Assembly: GCA_014529385.2 (NCBI GenBank)
Contig: CM043952.1
Coordinates: 156,957,057 to 157,021,056, forward strand
DNA from: Adiantum capillus-veneris
Lineage: Eukaryota; Streptophyta; Polypodiopsida; Polypodiales; Pteridaceae
Length of the DNA stretch: 64,000 nt
Reading direction: 5' to 3'
Shown here: positions 23,153-34,463 of the stretch, in pieces
Numbering within the stretch: the stretch's first letter is position 1
Layout: each line of letters begins with the position of its first letter
The notes under the pieces: generated by a model
The model's input: only the letters and a program-made list of their open reading frames with translations
What the model was told of the DNA's origin: nothing
The model's database searches: none
Program-made: the position numbers and the translations under genes

Positions 23153-26100
23153 ATGGCTGACAACAACAACACAGATGTGTTCAAAATGTTTGCTGCTGAG
23201 GACAGGTTGGATGGGGAAAACTACCCTATGTGGGCTTATATGATGCAACATGTTCTTGTGTCAAAGGGTGTCTGGAACATTGTGCAGGGCATTGATGTAC
23301 GTCCTGGTTCTGAGGATGTAGGCGATGTTGAGGATGTTGCAGGTCTTGCTGCAAGGATTGCAGTTGTTAGAGTTTTTTTGCCTACGGCAGAACAAGCTCG
23401 TTGGGATGTTAAGGATGCGCAGGCTCATGCATTGATTGCGTTGTCTGTGAAGCGCACCATTGTTCCTCACATCCGTTCAGCAAAATCTGCAAAACAGGCT
23501 TGGGATATTCTAGCAGGTCTTTATGCAAGCCGCAATGAGGCTAAAATTGCTTTGCTGCATAAAGAGCTGGAGTCGAAGATTATGCATGAGGAAGATGATA
23601 TGGACACTTTCCTTGCTAGTGTCAAGGATATCAATGAGCAACTTATTTCTGCAGGTGAAGTCATTTCAGACAGTTCCCTTGTGCAGACTGTTCTTGATGC
23701 CTTACCAGATTCCTACCAGACTTTTGCTAGTACTTGGAGACTTATGACCCAAGGAAATCCTGAAGTTGTCAAGTTTGATGCATTATGCACATTGTTGTTG
23801 CAAGAGTCGCGTTCCAGAAAAAACAGGACTAGCTAGGCAGCGTGTAGTTGAATAGGCTTTTATTGCTTCTCAAAGATAGGGTGGTAACAGTAATGCAGCC
23901 ACTTCTTATGGTTCTGTTGCGAGTGGAAAAAATTCTGTTCCTAATGCTTCTGCTGGCAGTACTTCGTCTGACAATTTTGGTGATAAGGGCAAAAAGAAGA
24001 TGTGTTGCCATTATTGTAAAGCCAATGATCACTTGATCAAGTCGTGTCCTAAGTTGAAGGCCAAAGAGGCTAAGAAGAAAGAGGGTGGTTCCACTGCAAA
24101 TGCTGGTTCCACTACAAATGCAGGCATTGTTGAGTCTTCTGTGAAAGGAGATTGTGTTGCTGATGTTGATGCAGAATGGGCTTTTAGCGCAGAGTGCACT
24201 TACAATCCTGCTGTCCATGATGCATGCTTGTCAGTTTTTGCTGCAGATTCACATGTGTGGTATTTCAACAGTGGTGCTACAAAGCACATTACCTCACATC
24301 GTGAATTGTTTACCTCTCTTGAGTCTGTCCCTCATGGGAATTCAGTCACTTGTGCCAACAACGCCTCTTATCCAGTTCAGGGAGTTGGAAAGATTGTGCT
24401 CACTGCTGCTAATGGTAGTTCCTTCACACTTGTTGATGCACTTTATGTACCTGGGATCAAGAAGAATCTCTTGTCTGTATCCGCACTTGCTAGACTTGGA
24501 CTTGTAGTCAAATTTGTGGATGACAGATGTACAGTTCATGATCCCAGTTTTGGTGATGAAATTGTTGCATCTAGGCTTTTATGCCATGGGCTGTAAAAGC
24601 TCACTTTGTATGACAAGTGTGGAAAAAATTTTGCAAATGTTGTTGCAGATTCAAGGGCTATTTCAGATGAAAAACTTTGGCATGCACGTTTTGGTCATCT
24701 GAATTTTGCCAGTTTGCTGCGTTTGCAAAATTCTGATATGGTTGCTTCTTTGCCGCCTCTTGAAGCACTTGTCAAACATGTTTGTGAAGGCTGTATTTTG
24801 GGTAAGATACAGCGTTCTAAATTTCCAAAGGATGGTTCAGTTCGGGCCACATGCAGGTTGTAGCTTGTGCATAGTGATGTTTGTGGGCCAATGCAAACTC
24901 CGTCCTTGGGCAATTACCTATACTTCGTGACTTTCATTGATGACTACTCCAGGCATGCATGGGTATTTCCGCTTAAAGCAAAGTCCAAAGTTTTTATGTG
25001 CTTCAAACAATTTCTGGCTATGGCTGAAAATGTCTCGAAATGTACTATGGGCACCCTCCGTTCCGATCGAGGGGGGGAGTATATGTCTCATGAATTTAAT
25101 GCATTTCTGGCTAGTCGTGGGATAAAACACCAATGTACAGTGCCTTATACGCCTCAGCAAAATGGTGTTGCTGAGAGGAAAAATAGGTCACTGAAGGAAA
25201 TGACACGATGTATGGTCAAAAGTCAAGCTTTACCGCATTCTTTTTGGCTTGAGGCCATCATGTGTGCCACTTATGTACTTAACAGGTGTCCTACGAAAGC
25301 TTTGCAGTCTGTTACTCCATATGAAGCATGGCATGATAGAAAACCTTCTATTGAGCACATGCGTGTTTTTGGCTGTTTGGCATATGCTTTGGTGCCACAA
25401 GTGCAGCGCAGAAAATTGGATGATAAGGTTGTCAAATGTATTTTTGTTGGTTATAGTACTGAAAGCAAAGGTTACAGGTTGTATCATCCGCAAACAAAAC
25501 GTATTCTGGTTTCTCGGGATGTAGTGTTTGTGGAAGATTCTGTTCAGCCCTTGCTGTCATGTACTAGAGACAGTAATGTTAGCTCACAGGACATTTATGA
25601 CACTTTGTTGCCTCTTTTCAGTGGTGGAAATACGAATGTAAGTTCCAATGAGGCAAATGTACAGCCTATGGGGGTTTCTGAAAATGTTTTAGATCAGCCT
25701 ACTACTGATGCAGATGTACATGATGTACTTGATGAGGAAAGGGTTGAAAATGACCAGTCTAGAGGTATGCCAAAATGGCTGGTGCACACTTTGTGTGACA
25801 GTAAATTAGATGCACCTTTGTCTAGTCGTACTCGTTCAGGCTCTCGCCATGCATCTTATGCATCAGATTGTTATGCTTTGGCTGTGTCTAGCTTACATGA
25901 TGAGGAGCCTCTGACTGTTGATGAAGCACAAAATTCAGAAAATTGGATGGCTGCCATGCAATCAGAATATGATGCACTTATAGAGAATGACACATGGACT
26001 TTATGTGATTTGCCTCCTGGCAAAAAGGCCATTGGTACGAAGTGGGTTTACAAGTTGAAACGCAAGCCAGATGGTGAGATCGATCGCCATAAGGCTCGAC

Positions 26101-27443
26101 TTGTTGCAAAGGGTTATGCACAGCAAAAAGGCATAGATTATGAAGAGACTTTTGCTCCCACTTGTCGTATGACTACTGTGCGTTTTCTATATGCATTGGC
26201 AGCTCATTTTGGTTGGGATGTACATCAATCAGAAATTGTTACTGCTTTCTTGAATGGTGACATATTTGAGGAAGTTTATGTAACGCAGCCTCGCGGTTTT
26301 GTCATAAAAGGACAAGAGGACAAAGTGTGCAAATGTAACAAGGCTTTGTATGGGTTAAAGAAATCTCCTCGTGCTTGGTATGAGAAAGATGACACTCATT
26401 TGGTCAAACAAGGCTTTCGTAACAGTCCAACAGAAAGCACATTGTATGTAAAGCGTGAGGGTGATGTGCTTCTCATTGTGGTTCTTTATGTTGATGATTT
26501 GCTGATCACTAGACCAAATGAGAAACATATTGCTGAATTTAAGGCTGATTTGAATGCTACTTTCAAGATGAAAGATTTGGGGCTGTTGCATCATTATTTG
26601 GGTACACAGTTTAAGCAGTGTGATGGTGGTATTGCCTTGTGTCAGAAAAGTTACATAGAGACATTGCTATGTAAGTTTGGACTTGAGGATTGCAAACCTA
26701 TTGCCACTCGCATGGAAACAGGTTTGAAGTTGAGTCTACATGATGCTGGTGATCCTGTTGATGTCACTCTTTACCAAACTGCTGTTGGCTGCCTCATTTA
26801 TGTATGCAACACGAGGCCGGATATTCAGTTTGCAGTCTCACAGGTCAGCAGATTTATGCATAGCCTAGGGTCTAAGCATTGGGAGGCTGTCAAGAGGATT
26901 TTCCGCTACCTTAGTGGCACTTTACATCTTGGCTTGTTTTATCCCAAGGGGGGATCATTGCCGCCAGACTTACATGCTTTTTCGGACTCAGATTGGGCTG
27001 GTTTTTTTGACACGCGAGTGTCCACAAGTGGTTTTTGTTTCATGCTTGGCAGTTCATGTATATCATGGTTGAGCAAGAAGCAACCTACTGTGGCCACTTC
27101 GAGTTGTGAGGCTGAGTATAGGGAAGTCTTCACAGCTACGGTTGAGTGTGTATGGCTCAGACGCCTTATGGTTGATTTGGGTGTTGGACAGGACACTGCC
27201 AACACTATCTACACTAACAGTCAGAGCGCATTGGCAGTTGTGAGGAACCCAATTTTTCATGCTCGCACAAAGCACATTGAGGTGCATTACCACTATGTCA
27301 GGGAGAGGCTCTCAGCAGGAGAGATCAGCTTGGCTTATGTGCCAACACAGGACAACCTTGCAGATCTTTTCACAAAGGCATTGTCTCCTGAGAAGCTTGA
27401 AGCTTTATGCAAAGCTTTGGGCTTAATCCCCTTTGTGGACTGA
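23153..27443 (+). pseudogene. Copia E2 gag-pol polyprotein (broken)
   Basis: Domain order matches E1 without the insertion: gag from MADNNNTDVFKMF, knuckle CHYCKANDHLIKSC (24003-24047), protease (FNSGATKHIT at about 24261), integrase (HHCC about 24678-24800; DDE Asp, Asp and Glu all present near 24938, 25064 and 25170), RT with YVDDLLIT (about 26488) and RNase H. A 4-bp tandem duplication of CTAG near 23828 shifts the frame and creates a stop at 23834-23836. Further stops lie near 23856 (shared with E1), 23878, 24594 and 24861. From 24867 to 27443 the frame is open for 858 codons. The protease Asp is Asn, as in E1. The third RNase H Asp is Asn (YTNSQSAL), while E1 keeps Asp. Confidence 0.93.
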
Positions 27444-27518
27444 TCCTGTCCTCAGGGCATGGCACTTCCCTTTACTCATGTGCCAGCTCTCGTTCACCGC
27501 ATCACTCCAGGGGGGATT

Positions 27519-27744
27519 TGTTACCATATACATGTGGTAGTGATGTGTGTGAACACACTAGGACCGCCGAGGCATTTTTCCCTCTTTAAGAGGTTTTTTC
27601 CCCCATGCATTGTATATACGCCCATCACTCTAGGGCTATCCATCTTTCCATTGCACACTAAGTAACACACTCTCTATTGTGTTCCTTGAGCTTCCTTCGT
27701 CTTCTCCAAGCTGTGTGTGTTTCTCTGCAACCCTAATTCCAACA
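27519..27744 (+). repeat. Copia E2 3' LTR
   Basis: The 226-bp partner of the 22623 repeat, one T shorter in the TTTTTT run. CCCTC follows as the second copy of the target duplication. Confidence 0.95.
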
Positions 27745-28951
27745 CCCTCCAAGGATGTAGGGCATGGGCATGCTCTGTGGGGTCTTTGATGTTGTTTGCT
27801 CACTTCTGAATGCCTACTCATAGTGCCAACCCCCAATCAATGACACCGATACACGGCACACCCTCCTTAGTAAAGTCAGTCCTGATGTTCAATGGATGCA
27901 AGTCACAGTGTATTATTCATTTGTTGTGTGCACGTGCCATGATCTTCACCAGAGAATCCATAAAAGAAGGAGCCCAATTGAGCAGATGCTTGCACATCTC
28001 TAACTCTTGCTCTGTGGGAGGGCATCTAGGATCTTCTTTTTGAGCCACCAGTGTGTTAGAAAATTTGCCTTTGGATAGTGGAACACACTCTAACATGTCA
28101 CCCAGATCCATTCCATTGAAACAAGGAAAAACCAGGGACCATGGCTCTTTATGTGTTTGTGCTATGCATCTAATGATACTCCGGTGGAACAATTGCATGC
28201 TCACCTCTAGAGAAAAAGATTGACGGCTCTCTATTGCATCTCCTTTGAAGTCTTTGACCACATACTGCACTTCTAGTGGCAACCAAGTGACTCCTTCGAT
28301 TGTGCACTCTGATACAACTCATTAGCATCCTTTCCCAAGCTTTCGACCACGTTTGATAGCTTCGAGTGTGAAGTAAACACCAATGACACACTGAGACATA
28401 AAATGGGTGTGTGATAAATGCTCGCGGTCCGTACCAACGTCTGTATCTAATCTTCTTACTGCTAGATCTTGAGAGGACGCTGCTGAATAAAAGATGGATC
28501 TAGATTTGTGGCTATGGACTTCTTGAGCATCAATATTACGCGCTCTTTTCGACTTTGACCTCTCTACATGCCATATACTAGTCCAATCCTATAGCTTAGC
28601 TAGATCCGCATCCGCTAGTGCAACAACACCCAAGTCTCTTAAGCATTGTGTCATATTGCCCACAATACTATCTATTACCCTACGGATAGCTTTTGCATCT
28701 ACAACTGAGAAGTGTGCTTGAACTGCTTTAATTATAGTATCAAAGAAATGAACTATGCATGTCTCCCTCTCCAATATAGAGGTGATCTCCACCGTGGTTA
28801 GGAAACATATACACGTGACCAACAGAGTTCTGATCTTGGTTTTTAACTCTTTCATTTCCACAAGATCCATGTATGCTGCAATCATCATCACATATTTCAT
28901 GATTTTGAAAGACAACATAACTTTAAATTTTATAACAAATATATACTTCAT
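27745..28951 (-). pseudogene. Protein-kinase-like pseudogene, N-terminal part and catalytic core
   Basis: Read on the minus strand in one frame: a helical N-terminal region (28589-28951, ending DADLAKL and a stop), a linker with KSKRARN, then a kinase-like lobe with VVKDFKG (the candidate beta-3 Lys, about 28251-28262), EVSMQLFHRSIIRCI and LVFPCFNGMDLGDML. The catalytic loop is IIHCDLHPLNI (27884-27910; HCD for HRD) and the metal loop VIDWGLA (about 27823-27838; DWG for DFG). Stops interrupt at about 28327-28332, 27917-27919 and 27820. The kinase fold is well supported by the ordered motifs. Subfamily and substrate are unknown. The rest of the C-lobe lies beyond E2 at 22310-22622. Confidence 0.7.
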
Positions 28952-28984
28952 GCATTGAAACTAACGACAACACTATCTTAAAGA

Positions 28985-29545
28985 GTAGACAATCATTCAA
29001 TGAGAGTGACGACACCTCCAACCCACTGAACTAACCCAACAAAACAGGGCAACATTCAATGCAACTAACGACACCTCTAACCCAATAGTAGGGTTGATGC
29101 CGATAGCAACACCAAACTAAGCCTAAAATTAAGGGCATCATTTGATGAAATCGACGACACTCGAGCCGAATGGTAGAGTTGATGCCGAAAGAAACACCAA
29201 ACTAGCCTAAAATCAAGGGCATCATTCGATGAATCTAACGACACCTCTAGCCCTGTAGTAGGAATGATGCTGAAAGAAACACCAAACTAGCCTAAAAGCA
29301 AGGGCATCATTCGATGAATCTAATGACACCTCCAACCTAGTAGTAGAATTGATGCTAAAAGAAACACCAAACTAGCCTAAAAGCAAGGGAATCATTCGAT
29401 GAATCTAACAACACCTCCACCGCAGTAGTAGGAAAGGAACACCAAACTATCCTAAAATCAAGGACATCATTCGATGAATCTAACGACACCTCCAGCCCAG
29501 TAGTAGGAGTGATGCCAAAAAAAAACACCGAACTAGCCTATCAAC
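28985..29545. repeat. Minisatellite with 85-bp period
   Basis: The anchor ACCAAACTA occurs at 29111, 29196, 29281, 29366 and 29441, and as ACCGAACTA at 29527, giving spacings of 85, 85, 85, 75 and 86. Each unit also has GGGCATCATTCGATGAATCTAACGACACCTC-like and AGTAGGAGTGATGCCGAAAG-like segments. Weaker copies extend back to about 28990 and forward to about 29830. No coding capacity is evident. It lies immediately upstream of the minus-strand kinase pseudogene. Confidence 0.9.
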
Positions 29546-29829
29546 ACATATATCACTCATAAAACATATAAAGCAATCTATTAGCTTGAACAAAGATACT
29601 CCCAGTCCACTAATAAAACTGATGCTCATAACAAGGTTAATAGAACTATCTATAAATTGAAAGTAACCACCCATGTCCAACAATGACACTTCCGATCCAA
29701 AATAGAACCGATGCCGAAGTGAACACAATCAACACGTTGTAAAATAGTGCCTATTGATCTAGCGTTTCACAACGACACTTCTGGTCCAATATTAGAACCA
29801 ATAGCGACGTGAAAAGCAAGATCAACATA

Positions 29830-31160
29830 CTTTTAAAACTACAAAAAATAATTATTAAAAAAAAAGTATGCCAACTTAAGAACAAATTCGTTAAAGAGCT
29901 TATGAAATTAAGCTAAAATTTATACCATAAGTTTTTGTCTTCCTTGTGAGGGCTCTCAAAATTCTGATAATCCTTTGGTTAGATACCTGGGCAAGTCAGA
30001 GGTGCAGAGCATGAGAAATATGAAGAAAATGGGGCCCCTAGGGACCCGACTTATAGATACCCTGGCGCCCCACCGGACCTGCAACCCTCCGAGCTTTTCT
30101 CGTAGCCCGCCGGGGCCCGTTGGAATACAGGCCTGTACCCGCGGGCAAATCACACCGGATCTCCCAATCCACTTCAAGTCACCATGCCATTTTTTAGGAA
30201 TTTGAAGACATGTGAATTCAGAATTTTGTTAATTAACAGTGTGATCACAAAAAAAAACACAGAATCATGTGAATTTGAAATCCCTGAAAACTATCGATAA
30301 ATAGTCTCAAAAGCTCCATGCAATTGTCCAATGCTTGCCGTCAAGACAAAACTCAATTGAAAAGCTTGACATCAGCCCCAAAATAGAAAATTTTCACTTG
30401 CCAAAACATTGGTAACATATAACTAGCTAATTTATAAAGCGGACTAGTTGACTGTAGAATTGGTCAGAAGAGAAGCGGGTGAAACGTGTAGTTTGGGAAG
30501 TAAAATGTTCAAACTTAATGAAGATGTTCACTCAGAAGGTGTTGTAAGGGGCTATCCCTTATTGGGAATATAATATTCTTACGAGAGGGATTGTCACCAC
30601 TTGCTCTGGGTGCAAAGAAGCTTTGGAGGGATTTATTGAAACTATTCAAAAACTACCCTTCTTTGCGGGGTCTTTGTGCCAAAATCTGCAAATGGGTGTA
30701 GAGGATGTGGAAGATAGTCTTCTTTAGGAATGAATCGATTCTGGGAGGGAGAAGGTTTCAGAACCAAGTAATTCTAATGTGTACACAAATAACTAGATAC
30801 TCCTGTCTGAAACATATTTGGAAGCTCCAAATCTTTGGGTCTTTGAGAGAAGATTTATAATTTCTCAGTTCAATGATATCATGCGTGAAAGTAATGAGCT
30901 TATATATTTAATAGGGTTAAGACCATGGATGGATACACAAACCAAAGAAAGGAAACATGCACTAAGTTATGACAACTATTTGGGTGGTGTCCTCTAGAGG
31001 AAATGCAACCCACTAATCTTCGGATGGAGCTATTGAATAAGGATAAAATAACAAGGTAATGTGTTTCTGAATTGTGTAGTGCCTGAGGCACATTGTACAT
31101 TCTTTGTTGAGTTATGACATTTTCACTTACAATTGTGAGTATGACTATCATTATATAAAT
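29830..31160. other. Non-coding spacer with a G+C-rich patch
   Basis: 30028-30170 is strikingly rich in CCC/GGG (for example CCCGCCGGGGCCCGTTGG) inside A+T-rich surroundings. Both strands are open there for about 75 codons, but with no recognised family. The rest of the interval shows nothing I can assign. Confidence 0.4.
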
Positions 31161-31166
31161 AAATAA

Positions 31167-31168
<2 letters not shown>

Positions 31169-31233
<65 letters not shown>

Positions 31234-31287
31234 ATGTGTGTGTGTGAATATATATAAATAAATAAATATGTATATATATATATATAT
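31169..31287. repeat. TA microsatellite
   Basis: A (TA)n run at 31169-31230, then TGTGTGTG and a second short TA run up to 31287. Ile-Tyr repeat frames read through it are artefacts. The probable short LTR element that follows appears to have inserted into this tract. Confidence 0.9.
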
Positions 31288-31529
31288 TGGTGTGTGATCG
31301 GACATGCGTGGGTGTGAACCTAAGGAGCGGGTGTGCCAAGATGATGGCAATTAGAACTTCATGATAATCAATATAAGAGGTTGCCTGCTAGCAGATGGTA
31401 AGCCTACTTTGGTCCCATCTTTGAGCACTTCACATTGGTGGAGGTGGTGGGAATTTCTTGGTCCATTTCTTGCTAAAATTCTCCTCCTTTCTCAAGAGTC
31501 GGGATGGCTCTCTCTTTGGATACTGGGTA

Positions 31530-31530
<1 letters not shown>

Positions 31531-31598
<68 letters not shown>
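31531..31598. repeat. Compound (AC)n(GA)n microsatellite
   Basis: About 20 CA units (31531-31570) pass directly into about 14 GA units (31571-31598), inside the putative short LTR element. Confidence 0.95.
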
Positions 31599-31600
<2 letters not shown>

Positions 31601-32663
31601 CCGCTCACCCATTTTATTCTGCATCAAGCCCATCTGATTTTACCTCTTCTTTCAATCGCCCATCCTCCGTGCAAGACCTCGTTTTTCCCTTATTAGGCAT
31701 CAACATTTGATGACAAGCAACACCTACTTTCTCTCACATCTTGCTCAAAGCTGGACCTTTTCACGTCCGAAGTTCTCAACCCCAAAGCCCTTGCTGCTGT
31801 TGTTGCTACTACATCTCGTTCTATTCTTCCTCATGGATATCCTCAGCTTCTCTCCTTTTCTCTCAACCTTGATACCATTCCAAGGTCATTTTTCCCACAA
31901 CCAATTGGTGGAAATACAGAACAAGAAGCTCCTCTCCCTTGCACAGGGGGTGATATTTATCAAGAGGAAGAATCCGATTGGGAGGCAACTGGCCAAAATT
32001 ATAGTGCTAGTGGCAACCGCGTCTGATTAAGCTCAAGAATCAAGCGACATTGGTCGGGCTATGAATGGCAGTGCATATTGCCGATACACTTTTGGTGGTT
32101 CTTGGCACTCTCTTGCTGCTTCTTTTCCTCATGAGATAGCCATGCAAGCAACAATGTTGCAATCATTCACAGCTCCATCACTCAAACAACAACATCTAAA
32201 ATGTCAATTTGCTACATGAGAAGCATGACAACAATTTCCATGTGATTTTTACGAACTGCTTGTTCTTTCAATTACAACTTGGTTCCGCATATGTGATCTC
32301 CAAAGACTCAACCTTGCTTCTCTATAACTTTTCTGATGATGAAGCTGCCAAAGCTTCTACGTCGTCTCATGGGGTTCGCATGTTCTTTCACCACTTAAGT
32401 CTTCAAGTTCGCATAGTATCAAGCTTTGCTTAAATAACTTGCGAACTCACCCTCACCAAGCCTTTATGCAGAGGGATGCATATCGCATAAATTTTCTCTC
32501 TTCGTTTGCCCCTTGTCGTTCCTCGTCTTAACCATTACTTTGGGATAGCGACCTAATGTTTGCATAAGCGTGATGTATGAGTTCCACGCCTTCATGATGT
32601 TCGGCATGATGTCGAGTGTATCCCCCAAGTTAAGTCCCTAGTTTCTAATCCACTGAATGATTA

Positions 32664-32687
32664 CCCCCCCCCCCCCCCCCCCCCCCC
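32664..32687. repeat. Homopolymer of 24 C
   Basis: An uninterrupted run of C, rare in A+T-rich plant DNA. Its length is likely to be uncertain in sequencing. A (TA)n run follows at about 32950-32978. Confidence 0.9.
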
Positions 32688-32943
32688 AATGAGGTGTTTG
32701 AGTTGACCCCTCTTGTCAAGTCCATTCTCAGTCCAAAATTGTAAAAAAGATGTCCATCTTTTTCTCCCTAAGGGGGGAGGTATGGTATGTGGTTGGGCAT
32801 GCCCGCGTGTGAACCTAAGGAGCGGGTGTGTCAAGATGATGGCAATCGGTAGTACCTTCATGATAATCAATATAAGGGGTTCCCTGCTTAGTAGATGGTA
32901 AGCCTAGTTTGATCCCATCGTTCATCACTTCACAAAAAAAATA

Positions 32944-32979
<36 letters not shown>

Positions 32980-32981
<2 letters not shown>

Positions 32982-33600
32982 CTTATTACAAGAAAAACTA
33001 TAAAATGATAATCTTGCATGCATGTTTAATTAGAAAAGCGTGGACATCTCAATCTTATGTAGGCAATTGTGGTGACACGGATAATTCCATGCGTGCCAAT
33101 GCTAAAAGGGAGATGTGTTGTCTCAAGGTTAAAGAAGAATACTCCTAAATTATATTTTCCATGTCTGCCAATGCCAAAAGAAGCCATGCCATCTCAAGGT
33201 TGGGAAAAAATTGTCGCTAAAACATAGAAAAGTAGCTTATAATATCATCATCAAGATCAACATAAACTATTTTTATGCACAAATGTTACTGTAATTGTGA
33301 TAAAATGTAGACATTTTATCTGGGAGTACTTTTTTTAGAGGTACAATGTTTGTGCCATGGTAACATGGTAGTAGCTTTAGAAAAATTGAAGTTGAATCCA
33401 TCATGGTATCTCCTTGAGGAGCCTCAAGACTATATCACATGGGCAAGTTCAAGTGGGATCAAGGATGGAAGAAGAACTTGGGGACGAAGATTGTGGACCG
33501 TTGGATCGAGCGGTCCGATTTACAAAATTGTCCGAAATTTTCAAATCCGTCCGCATTTACAATATGACACACCCGAATCGCCTCTATTTCAATAAATGCA
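32980..33600. other. Spacer with no recognised gene
   Basis: A near-repeat of CCATGCGTGCCAATGCTAAAAG is seen at 33088 and, varied, at 33160. The short frames at 33350-33608 have no family that I recognise. Confidence 0.4.
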
Positions 33601-33601
33601 T

Positions 33602-33672
33602 GATGTGAGTGTAGTGGTTAGAGGACATGGCTTGCTATATGGAGAGCATGGTTCAAGATGGGGGGTGTGAAC
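33602..33672 (+). mobile_element. Candidate tRNA-derived SINE head
   Basis: GTGTAGTGGTTAGAGG resembles a tRNA D-arm / A-box region and ATGGTTCAAGATG, about 35 bp on, resembles a B box (GGTTCAANNC), with CTTGCTAT between, as in many plant SINEs. I cannot find a clear tail or flanking duplication. It is not a functional tRNA: the cloverleaf is not complete. Confidence 0.35.
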
Positions 33673-34010
33673 TAACCCTAACTACCAGAATTTACTTTTA
33701 GCTCCAAATTTACAAACTTTCTCAATTTACAAATGCTCATCGAACGCCCCACATGCTCCCAACAATAGATCCCATTTAAAACATTAGCTTCGACTAATGT
33801 TTGTTGAAAGACGTCATAGCTCGTCATGAGCATGACTAATATTTGTAATTCCTTTGGGTTCTAGTATAATATACTAACAAGCGTGCCACTTGTTAGTGAG
33901 AGGAATGCATTTCCAGAAATCTAATTTGATGAATGACACGGTACAATTTGTACAGGTTGATAAAACAATTATAACGTGCACGTGATACCACGCCAACATT
34001 TCATTACGAG

Positions 34011-34370
34011 ATCGACCACTTAAAAACCTGTAAAAGATTTATTTCCTACCTATATCGTAGCACCTCTAAAAGTTTCAAAAAATACAATAGAATTGACACG
34101 ATTCCTGTGATGAAGATCCCGGCTATGTGGCGCTACAAAAAGAATGAGACACTAATTGAATCGACCACATAAAAAACCTGTAAAAGATTTATTTCCTACC
34201 TATATCGTAGCAACGTTATGTTTATGATCGACCACATAAAAAACCTGTAAAAAAATTATTTCCTACCTATATCGTAGCACCTCTAAAAATTTCAAGAAAT
34301 ACAACAGAATTGACACGATTCCTGTGATGAAAAACCCGGCTATGTGGCGCTACAAAAAGAGTGAGAGACT
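34011..34370. repeat. Three-fold repeat downstream of the ERF gene
   Basis: ATCGACCAC...AAACCTGTAAAAG...TTATTTCCTACCTATATCGTAGCA occurs three times (starts about 34011, 34158, 34228). The adjoining CCTCTAAAA...GGCTATGTGGCGCTACAAAAAG block occurs twice (34068, 34281). On the minus strand two copies carry AATAAA (34038-34043, 34188-34193), 270-430 bp past the ERF stop codon. The repeat could therefore supply alternative poly(A) signals; that is inference. Confidence 0.8.
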
Positions 34371-34463
34371 AATTAGAGAAGCACGCCGGCTGCACGCATG
34401 TCAAGAGTAGACAAAGGACAGACCACTTACTTATAACAGGACGCCAGCTGTCAAATTGCTAGA

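Larger units (their letters stand above)
22623..27744 (+). mobile_element. Full-length Ty1/copia retrotransposon, copy E2
   Basis: Same family as E1. LTRs are 22623-22849 and 27519-27744. CCCTC flanks both ends (22618-22622, 27745-27749), a perfect 5-bp target duplication. The primer site TTGGTATCAGAGC is at 22851-22863 and the polypurine run CAGGGGGGATT precedes the 3' LTR. The LTRs differ by about eight substitutions and one single-base indel. Relative to E1 it lacks about 60 bp of leader (near 22939) and the DNA insertion in gag. It interrupts a kinase-like pseudogene on the opposite strand. Confidence 0.97.
31288..32935 (+). mobile_element. Probable short LTR retrotransposon remnant (TRIM/LARD-like)
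   Basis: Two direct repeats of about 150 bp (31288-31433 and 32782-32935) share TGTGAACCTAAGGAGCGGGT, CAAGATGATGGCAAT, TTCATGATAATCAATATAAG and GATGGTAAGCCTA. The second is preceded by a polypurine run AAGGGGGGAGGTA (32769-32781), as a 3' LTR should be. The first is followed by TTGGTGG, a possible primer-site start. The internal 1.35 kb has no recognised retroviral domain. TA-rich DNA lies on both sides. No clean target duplication is visible, so this is a reasoned guess. Confidence 0.5.

Noticed and set aside
28985-29545. CRISPR-like array
   Set aside because: The whole 85-bp unit is repeated, with no unique spacers, in a plant nuclear context.
31123-31350. Ile-Tyr repeat ORFs on the minus strand
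   Set aside because: Translation of the TA microsatellite.
33602-33672. Functional tRNA gene
   Set aside because: No complete cloverleaf; acceptor and anticodon stems do not pair.
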